Source: JASFQI01 sp050115555
GTDB lineage: Bacteria > Desulfobacterota > DSM-4660 > Desulfatiglandales > HGW-15
Length of the DNA: 5,521 nucleotides
NCBI GenBank assembly: GCA_050115555.1
Contig: JASFQI010000339.1
Location: 1 to 5,521 of the forward strand
Direction of reading: 5' to 3'
The notes below the pieces were generated by a model. It saw only the letters and a program-made list of their open reading frames with translations, did no database searches and was not told the origin of the DNA. A program made the position numbers and the translations under genes. Position 1 is the stretch's first letter; each line of letters begins with the position of its first letter. Of the stretch, positions 1 to 4,695 are shown piece by piece.

Positions 1-434
1 AAACCAAAAAGGAGGAGATCGAGAATCGGCAGTTCATTGAGGAAGAGATCATCGATCTACTCGAAATCGAGAGCATCCGCGACAAGACCGTGCACATGCT
101 GCCGTACGGACTGCAAAAGCGCGTGGAGCTGGGCCGGGCCCTGGCCTTGGATCCCGAACTCCTGCTGCTTGATGAACCTCTGGCCGGGTTGAACCTGGAA
201 GAGGTGGAGGACATGGCCCGGTTCATTCTGGATATCAACGAGGAGGAGCGGTGGAGGGTGACCTGCATCCTGGTGGAGCACGACATGGGTGTGGTCATGG
301 ACATCTCCAATAGCGTGTTCGTGCTGAACTTCGGCAACCGGATCGTGGACGGGACCCCGGCGGAGGTGCAGGGGAATCCCGAGGTGGTCAAGGCGTATCT
401 GGGGGAAGAGGACCTTTATTCCACAAGGAGGTAG
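1..434 (+). CDS. livG: LivG-type ABC transporter ATP-binding protein, C-terminal part (5' end outside window)
   Basis: This is the nucleotide-binding subunit of a branched-chain-amino-acid-type importer; it sits on the cytoplasmic face and hydrolyses ATP to drive uptake. The frame is open from the left edge (first full codon at nt 3) to TAG at 432-434, giving 143 visible residues; the family is usually about 250-260, so the N-terminal part with Walker A and the Q-loop is missing. Visible residues (numbered from the first full codon) hold the ABC signature LPYGLQ (33-38), Walker B LLLLDE (53-58, catalytic Glu58), the D-loop AGLN (61-64) and the switch histidine in VEHDMG (His93). The EHDM switch and the C-terminal G-T-P-A-E-V...NP-x-V-V-x-A-Y-L-G tail are typical of LivG rather than LivF. 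The signature has Pro where Ser is usual. The next gene starts 9 nt downstream, indicating co-transcription. The truncation is a window effect, not a broken gene. Confidence 0.93.
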   Translation, partial: TKKEEIENRQFIEEEIIDLLEIESIRDKTVHMLPYGLQKRVELGRALALDPELLLLDEPLAGLNLEEVEDMARFILDINEEERWRVTCILVEHDMGVVMDISNSVFVLNFGNRIVDGTPAEVQGNPEVVKAYLGEEDLYSTRR

Positions 435-439
435 GGAGG
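425..439 (+). promoter_or_regulatory. Double Shine-Dalgarno for the acyl-CoA synthetase gene
   Basis: AAGGAGG at 425-431 overlaps the last livG codons, and a second GGAGG at 435-439 directly follows the livG stop. They lie 12 and 4 nt before the ATG at 444. Neither spacing alone is optimal. A ribosome terminating on livG would be placed on these sites, so translational coupling is likely (inference). Confidence 0.6.
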
Positions 440-443
440 CAGC

Positions 444-2366
444 ATGAGCGGATCGCAGATCGAAATTACCAAGGACCTCACCATCCCGAAGCTCTTCATC
501 CGCCAGTGCCGGAAGTACGGCAAAAACAAGGTCGCCATGCGGGAGAAGGAGTTCGGCATCTGGCGTCCCTTCACCTGGCAGGATTACTACGAGAACGTCA
601 AGTACCTCGCACTAGGCATGATGGAGTTGGGGCTTAAGCCCGGGGACAAGGTATCCATGATCGGCGACAATCGCCCTGAGGGGCTCTGGGCCGAAATGGC
701 CACGCTGTGCGCGGGTGGGACTGCTGTGTGGCTTTTCCAGGACTGCATGATGGATGAGGTCAAGTACATCATCGATCATTCCGACACGAAGTTTTTTGTG
801 GGCGAAGGTCAGGAAGAGGTGGACAAGGCCCTGTCCATAAAGGAGGGCTGCCCCAAGCTGAAAAAGGTATTATGGGACGATCCCAAGGGCATGCGCAACT
901 ACCACCACGACTTCCTGATCAGCATGAAGGAGGTGCAGAAGCTCGGCAAAGAGGTGGACAAGAAGAACCCGGAGCTTTTTGAGAAGACCATTGAGAAGGG
1001 GCACGGGGATGACGTGTGCCTCCTCTTTTACACGTCCGGTACGACCTCTTTGCCCAAGGGTGCCCTACTGAGCCACTGGAACATGCTCACCATGGGAAGG
1101 AATCTCATGGCCGTGGACCCCTGCTACGACACGGACGATTTTGTCAGTTATCTCCCCTTCGCCTGGATCGGTGAGCAGATGATGTCCATCTCCTGCGGCC
1201 TTCAGATCGGCTACACCCTGAATTTCCCGGAGGAGCCGGAGACCGCCCAGGAGAACATCCGCGAGATCGGCCCTCACGTCATGTTCGCCCCGCCCCGGCT
1301 CTACGAAGGATACACCCGGCAGGTCCAGGTCAAGTACATCGACGCCACTTGGATCAAGCGCAAGATCTACGAGTGGGGCACCAGAGTGGGGTACAAGGTC
1401 GCTAACCGGAAGTTCGAGAAGCAACCCGTGCCGGCGTATCTTTCCTTATTCCACTGGATAGCCTACCTGTTCATGCAGAAGAAGCTTAAGGACCATCTCG
1501 GCATGAGCCGCTTGCGGCACGCTTACACCGGTGGCGCCGCCATGGGACCGGACCACTTCCGCTTCTTTCACGCCCTGGGTGTGAACCTCAAGCAGATTTA
1601 CGGTCAGACCGAGATCGCCGGGATTTCCATCGTGCACCGCGACGGCGACGTCAAATTCGACACGGTAGGGACCCCCATCCCCGAGACCGAGGTCAATATC
1701 ACCGAGGACGGGGAGATCATTTCCAAGAGCCCCTCGGTCTTTCTTGGGTACTACAAGAACGACAAGGCCACCGAGGAAACCCTTGTCGACGGCTGGCTCT
1801 ACTCCGGGGACAAGGGGTTCATTGACGAGGACGGGCATCTGGTGGTCTTTGATCGCTCCAAGGACGTCATGACCCTGAACGATGGACGGCCTTTTTCCCC
1901 CCAGTACCTGGAAACCCGCCTCAAATTCAGCCCTTACATCTCCGAGGCATGGGTCATCGGGCACGAGCGCGATTACATCACTGCGGTCATGTGCATCGAT
2001 TACTCCGTGGTAGGCAAATGGGCGGACGAGAAGAAGCTCAACTATACGAGCTACATGGAGCTGTCTCAGAAGTCGCAGGTCTACGATCTCGTGCAGGAGC
2101 AGATCGAGGAAGCCAACAAGGACCTTCCCGGGCCCGCCAAGATCCACAAGTTCGTGAACCTTTACAAGGTGTTCGATGCGGACGACGAGGAACTCACCCG
2201 TACGAGCAAGCTCAGGCGCGCTTTTGTGGAGAAACGCTACGAGGACATTGTCCAGGGCCTTTACGGGGACCGCGACACCGTGCACATGGATACGACGATC
2301 ACCTACGAGGACGGCCGCGAGCAGCGGATCAAGACGGACCTGCACATTCGCAGGATCAACGTCTAG
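444..2366 (+). CDS. Long-chain-type acyl-CoA synthetase (AMP-dependent synthetase/ligase)
   Basis: This ANL-superfamily adenylating enzyme should convert a carboxylic acid, ATP and CoA to acyl-CoA, AMP and pyrophosphate, in the cytosol or at the inner membrane face. It has 640 residues, in the range of long-chain FadD/ACSL-type enzymes. Motifs in order are the phosphate loop YTSGTTSLPKG (196-206), the A5 motif YGQTE (386-390), the A7 motif YSGDKG (453-458), the hinge region DRSKD (470-474) followed by L-x-x-G-x-x-x-x-P-x-x-x-E, and the A10 segment LTRTSKLRR with the probable catalytic Lys589. All core motifs are present, so the enzyme should be active. A roughly 50-residue tail follows A10; its end (about 611-640) is polar and beta-prone. 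The start is set by ATG 444 with two upstream ribosome sites. Lying between livG and livH, it probably activates the imported compound. The acyl specificity (fatty, aryl or other acid) cannot be read from sequence. Confidence 0.93.
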   Translation: MSGSQIEITKDLTIPKLFIRQCRKYGKNKVAMREKEFGIWRPFTWQDYYENVKYLALGMMELGLKPGDKVSMIGDNRPEGLWAEMATLCAGGTAVWLFQDCMMDEVKYIIDHSDTKFFVGEGQEEVDKALSIKEGCPKLKKVLWDDPKGMRNYHHDFLISMKEVQKLGKEVDKKNPELFEKTIEKGHGDDVCLLFYTSGTTSLPKGALLSHWNMLTMGRNLMAVDPCYDTDDFVSYLPFAWIGEQMMSISCGLQIGYTLNFPEEPETAQENIREIGPHVMFAPPRLYEGYTRQVQVKYIDATWIKRKIYEWGTRVGYKVANRKFEKQPVPAYLSLFHWIAYLFMQKKLKDHLGMSRLRHAYTGGAAMGPDHFRFFHALGVNLKQIYGQTEIAGISIVHRDGDVKFDTVGTPIPETEVNITEDGEIISKSPSVFLGYYKNDKATEETLVDGWLYSGDKGFIDEDGHLVVFDRSKDVMTLNDGRPFSPQYLETRLKFSPYISEAWVIGHERDYITAVMCIDYSVVGKWADEKKLNYTSYMELSQKSQVYDLVQEQIEEANKDLPGPAKIHKFVNLYKVFDADDEELTRTSKLRRAFVEKRYEDIVQGLYGDRDTVHMDTTITYEDGREQRIKTDLHIRRINV

Positions 2367-2432
2367 CCCCCACTGCCGGCGCAACGGCGCGCCAGAGGCA
2401 ACCCAAGGTACAACACGACACGGGAGGAGAGG

Positions 2433-3317
2433 ATGGAACTGTTTCTGATGACCATGATTACCGGGATCCTGGTCGGAGGCATCTACGCGCTGGTAGCACT
2501 GGGATGGGTGCTGATCTACAAGTGTTCCGGGGTCCTCAACCTGGCCATGGGAGAGCTGACCCTCATTGGGGCTTACGTGACGCTGGGGTTCTACGAGATG
2601 GGGGTCCCTTTCGTTCTCGCCGTGATCTGCACGCTTGCCGTTGGGATCTTACTGGGCATGCTGACCGAGCGCATCTTCCTGGACAAGCTGATCGGCGAGC
2701 CGATCCTGGCCGTGATCATGGTCACTGTGGGCCTGAGCTTCTTCTTCAAGGGCATGGTGGAGTTCATCTGGGGCACGGACACGAAGGTCTTCACCCCGCC
2801 CGTCTTCTCCTTGACGCCCATCGAGCTGGGCTTTGTCAAGATTTCCTCAGTGTATCTCTGGTCGTTCATCCTGGCCATCATTCTCCTGGTCGTCTTCGTG
2901 GCGTTTTTCAAGTACACCCGGTGGGGGCTTTCCATGCAAGCCACGGCGGATGACGAGACCGCGGCGCTCAGCCTCGGCGTGAGTGCACGGTTCGTGTATG
3001 CCGCGGCATGGGCCATCGCGTTCATGAGCGCCGGCGTGGGGGGCGCTCTCCTGGGCAATATCAACGGCGTGAACATCTCGGTAGGGCACCTGGGCCTGCT
3101 TGTGCTGCCTGCCGTGGTCCTGGGCGGATTGAACTCCGTTCCAGGCGCCATTGTCGGGGGCATTATCATCGGGGTGCTTCAGAACCTCTCAGGCTCCTAC
3201 CTGGACCAGTTCTTCCCGGGAGGTGTCAAAGAGATCGTGCCCTTTGCGTTCATGGCGGTGTTCCTGCTCTTCAAGCCTTACGGCCTGTGGGGTTGGGAGC
3301 GGATCGAGCGGGTCTAG
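2433..3317 (+). CDS. livH: LivH-type branched-chain ABC transporter permease
   Basis: This is one of the two inner-membrane permeases of the importer; it should pair with LivM to form the translocation path. It has 294 residues, normal for LivH. Hydrophobic segments lie at roughly 5-29, 36-52, 58-77, 91-112, 137-159, 187-208, 217-232, 236-252 and 266-281. The N-terminal G-x-x-x-G-G-I-Y-A-L-V-A-L-G pattern and the S-G-V-L-N-L-A-M-G-E segment (32-41) are family hallmarks. The cytoplasmic EAA-like coupling loop that docks the ATPase is at about 162-183, with the A-D-D-E-T-A core. The later L-P-A-V-V-L-G-G-L-N-S-V-P-G-A motif (225-239) is also typical. The start ATG 2433 has GGAGG at 2423-2427, 5 nt upstream. 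TAG at 3315-3317 is followed at once by in-frame TGA, a tandem stop, and then by a long repeat tract before livM. Confidence 0.95.
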   Translation: MELFLMTMITGILVGGIYALVALGWVLIYKCSGVLNLAMGELTLIGAYVTLGFYEMGVPFVLAVICTLAVGILLGMLTERIFLDKLIGEPILAVIMVTVGLSFFFKGMVEFIWGTDTKVFTPPVFSLTPIELGFVKISSVYLWSFILAIILLVVFVAFFKYTRWGLSMQATADDETAALSLGVSARFVYAAAWAIAFMSAGVGGALLGNINGVNISVGHLGLLVLPAVVLGGLNSVPGAIVGGIIIGVLQNLSGSYLDQFFPGGVKEIVPFAFMAVFLLFKPYGLWGWERIERV

Positions 3318-3320
3318 TGA

Positions 3321-3376
3321 GGATCAAGGATTAAGGATCAAGGATTAAGGCCGAAGGGGAAAGGGGTAAGGGGAAA
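3321..3376 (+). repeat. Tandem heptamer array A, 8 units of GGNNNAA
   Basis: Eight contiguous 7-nt units in exact register start 4 nt after the livH stop. The first four alternate GGATCAA and GGATTAA, so 3321-3348 is also a perfect two-copy 14-nt direct repeat. Then come GGCCGAA (3349), GGGGAAA (3356), GGGGTAA (3363) and GGGGAAA (3370). Positions 1, 2, 6 and 7 are invariant in all eight units. A ninth, off-register unit (GGCCCGA, 3378-3384) follows after one extra A. The plus strand is strongly purine-rich. The tract is non-coding in any plausible way, because the period is not a multiple of three and it follows two stop codons. Confidence 0.9.
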
Positions 3377-3383
3377 AGGCCCG

Positions 3384-3399
3384 AGCTGTCAAGCTGTTA
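3384..3399 (+). repeat. Two-copy octamer direct repeat AGCTGTYA
   Basis: AGCTGTCA at 3384-3391 is immediately followed by AGCTGTTA at 3392-3399. The two copies differ by one C/T transition. This short element separates the two heptamer arrays. The self-complementary AGCT cores (3384-3387 and 3392-3395) could form a 4-bp stem with a 4-nt loop, too weak to call a structure. Confidence 0.65.
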
Positions 3400-3400
3400 A

Positions 3401-3470
3401 GCCGAAACCAAACACCTGAAACCCGAAACCCGATACCCGGTACCTGAAACCTGACACCCGAAACCTGAAA
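3401..3470 (+). repeat. Tandem heptamer array B, 10 units related to CCYGAAA
   Basis: Ten contiguous 7-nt units in exact register fill 70 bases. CCTGAAA occurs at 3415, 3443 and 3464, and CCCGAAA at 3422 and 3457. Single- or double-change variants are CCCGATA (3429), CCCGGTA (3436), CCTGACA (3450) and GCCGAAA (3401). CCAAACA (3408) is the most diverged. Position 7 is A in every unit and position 2 is C in every unit. Mixed C/T at position 3 runs through the array, so it has diverged by substitution without losing register. The array ends two bases before the livM Shine-Dalgarno. A minus-strand frame across it reads a pseudo-periodic peptide with a 7-residue period, an expected artefact of a 7-nt repeat. 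Confidence 0.9.
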
Positions 3471-3472
3471 AC

Positions 3473-3476
3473 GAGG
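3473..3476 (+). promoter_or_regulatory. Shine-Dalgarno that fixes the livM start
   Basis: GAGG at 3473-3476 lies 7 nt before ATG 3484, a good spacing, and sits just after heptamer array B. It supports ATG 3484 over the internal ATG at 3574, which would remove the conserved-looking N-terminal extension of LivM. Confidence 0.6.
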
Positions 3477-3483
3477 TTGCGCT

Positions 3484-4584
3484 ATGTCCCATGTGTGGCT
3501 TCCGTGCGGTGACTACCATCAGACCTACGAAGAGGACCAGGGATGGTGGCAGACCAAGTTCATCAAGGCGAAGATGACCCTGCTTTTGCTGGTCGTCTTC
3601 GTGGGAATCCCCGGGCTTCTGGACGACTACTGGGTCGGTGTGGGGACGATGGTCGGGTACACGGCCATGGGGGCCCTGGGGGTGCAGCTCCTGATCGGGT
3701 TTGCCGGGCTCATTACCCTGGGGCACGCTGCGTTCATCGCAGTGGGTGCTTATACGAGCACGCTCCTTATACTCCAGTTTCCCTGGCCCCAGGTTTTGTT
3801 GGACTGGGGGCTTGCCTACCCCATCAGCCTCCTCGCAGCCGCTGTGGTTGCCGGGTTATGGAGCGTCCTTTTCGGCCTGCCCGCGGCCAAGGTCAAGGGC
3901 TTCTACCTGATTCTGACGACCATGGCCGCCCAGTTCGTCACGGTGGACTTCATTCTCACACAGTACATCAGCCAGATCGGGGGCCGAGGACAGGCCTTCT
4001 CCCTCCCGCCGGGCACCATCAAGATCGGTCCGGTAGTGGTGGACACGGAGAAGGAGATCTACTACATGATGGCCGTTCTCCTGACCCTGATGGTGATCGT
4101 CCTGGCCAACCTGCTCCGCTCCAAGGCCGGTCGTGCCTGGGTGGCGATTCGGGACAACGACATCGCGGCCGAGGCCCTGGGCATCAATATCGTCTGGTAC
4201 AAGATGCTGGCCTTTTTCGTAGCCGGCGCCATGGCCGGCGTAGGCGGGGCGTTCTGGGTCAGCAACACGGCGGCCCTGAGCCCGGAGCATTTCCCCTGGT
4301 TCTGGAGCCTGTGGCTCGTGGGTGTGATTCTGATTGGAGGCGTGGGGTCCATTCACGGGGCGATCTTCGGGTCCATCTTCATGGTGGTGGTCATGGAACT
4401 CCTTCAGATGGCCGTGATTCCGCTTTCCGAGTACTATCCCAAGCTTCTCATCGACTTTGCTTTCATCAAGGATTCCGCGTTCGGTCTAGCCATCTGTGCG
4501 TTTCTCATTTACGAGCCCAACGGGTTGGCCTACCGCTGGTGGCAGATCAAGAATTACTTCAATTTGTGGCCGTTTTCCTATTAA
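3484..4584 (+). CDS. livM: LivM-type branched-chain ABC transporter permease
   Basis: This is the second inner-membrane permease, expected to form a heterodimer with LivH. It has 366 residues, within the upper part of the LivM range because of a hydrophilic N-terminal extension of about 30 residues (C-G-D-Y-H-Q-T-Y-E-E-D at 8-18, then W-W-Q-T-K-F). Similar CG-x-(F/Y)-x-x-(S/T)-Y-x-x-D starts are, as I recall, common in LivM proteins of Desulfobacterota, which supports the chosen start along with GAGG at 3473-3476. Hydrophobic segments lie at about 32-47, 52-75, 79-98, 111-131, 138-160, 192-212, 239-261, 273-290, 293-315 and 329-345. The family motif G-F-A-G-L-I-T-L-G-H-A-A-F is at 72-84. The EAA-like coupling loop is G-R-A-W-V-A-I-R-D-N-D-I-A-A-E (216-230) and would contact an ATPase subunit. 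The gene is intact, ends with TAA, and is separated from livH by the repeat tract. Confidence 0.95.
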   Translation: MSHVWLPCGDYHQTYEEDQGWWQTKFIKAKMTLLLLVVFVGIPGLLDDYWVGVGTMVGYTAMGALGVQLLIGFAGLITLGHAAFIAVGAYTSTLLILQFPWPQVLLDWGLAYPISLLAAAVVAGLWSVLFGLPAAKVKGFYLILTTMAAQFVTVDFILTQYISQIGGRGQAFSLPPGTIKIGPVVVDTEKEIYYMMAVLLTLMVIVLANLLRSKAGRAWVAIRDNDIAAEALGINIVWYKMLAFFVAGAMAGVGGAFWVSNTAALSPEHFPWFWSLWLVGVILIGGVGSIHGAIFGSIFMVVVMELLQMAVIPLSEYYPKLLIDFAFIKDSAFGLAICAFLIYEPNGLAYRWWQIKNYFNLWPFSY

Positions 4585-4695
4585 CCTGTTTTGAGAAGAA
4601 CAAGCGAAAGGGGGTGATGGGGGTCGTCTCGGCATGTTTTCGTGACAGGAAAAGGATGTGATGGTTTTCCACAATACACGAAAAGGGGGAGACAC
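4585..4695 (+). other. livM to binding-protein spacer, with weak hairpin
   Basis: This 111-nt gap holds no gene I can support. It contains two G5 tracts flanking TGAT (around 4610-4624) and a 6-bp inverted repeat GGAAAA (4648-4653) / TTTTCC (4665-4670) with an 11-nt loop. The stem is AT-rich and lacks a following T-run, so it is not a classical terminator. No paired -35/-10 boxes at normal spacing are visible. Confidence 0.4.
4685..4692 (+). promoter_or_regulatory. Shine-Dalgarno of the substrate-binding protein gene
   Basis: The purine run GGGGGAGA (4685-4692), preceded by four A, lies 3 nt before ATG 4696. The GGGGGAG core ends 4 nt before the start. No other in-frame start codon is seen nearby upstream, so this site and the signal peptide together fix the start. 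Confidence 0.6.

Noticed and set aside
1446..2384. Long minus-strand open frame (312 codons) opposite the acyl-CoA synthetase
   Set aside because: It lies fully within a gene with complete ANL motifs. Such antisense frames are common in GC-rich coding DNA and its translation shows no recognisable motif.
2378..2393. Inverted repeat GGCGC / GCGCC after the ligase stop as a terminator
   Set aside because: The stem is only 5 bp with a 6-nt loop and no T-run follows; livH begins 40 nt later with a strong ribosome site.
1949..2953. Plus-strand frame of 334 codons overlapping the ligase end and the livH start
   Set aside because: It is out of frame with both real genes, its composition is rich in Arg, Gly and His as expected for a shifted reading of GC-rich genes, and it has no ribosome site.
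3318..3483. The repeat tract as a CRISPR array
   Set aside because: Units are 7-8 nt and directly contiguous, with no 20-40 nt repeats separated by unique spacers and no cas genes nearby.
3397..3726. Minus-strand open frame ending in a V-S-G-F-type 7-residue repeat
   Set aside because: It runs antisense to livM and across heptamer array B. A 7-nt tandem repeat read in codons automatically gives a 21-nt, 7-residue period, so the protein-like repetition is an artefact.
4585..4649. CCTGT (4585-4589) and ACAGG (4645-4649) as an inverted repeat or attachment site
   Set aside because: Five-base arms separated by 55 nt are expected by chance, and there are no mobile-element genes.
3543..4661. Plus-strand frame of 372 codons within livM
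   Set aside because: It is a shifted frame of livM with Arg/Gly/Pro-rich low-complexity sequence and none of the membrane segments seen in the livM frame.
4648..4670. GGAAAA / TTTTCC hairpin as a rho-independent terminator before the binding-protein gene
   Set aside because: The stem is AT-rich, the loop is 11 nt, and no T-tract follows the 3' arm.
4642..4675. GTGACA and CACAAT as -35/-10 promoter boxes upstream of the binding-protein gene
   Set aside because: The spacing between them is 22 nt, well beyond the usual 16-18, and the -10 match is poor.
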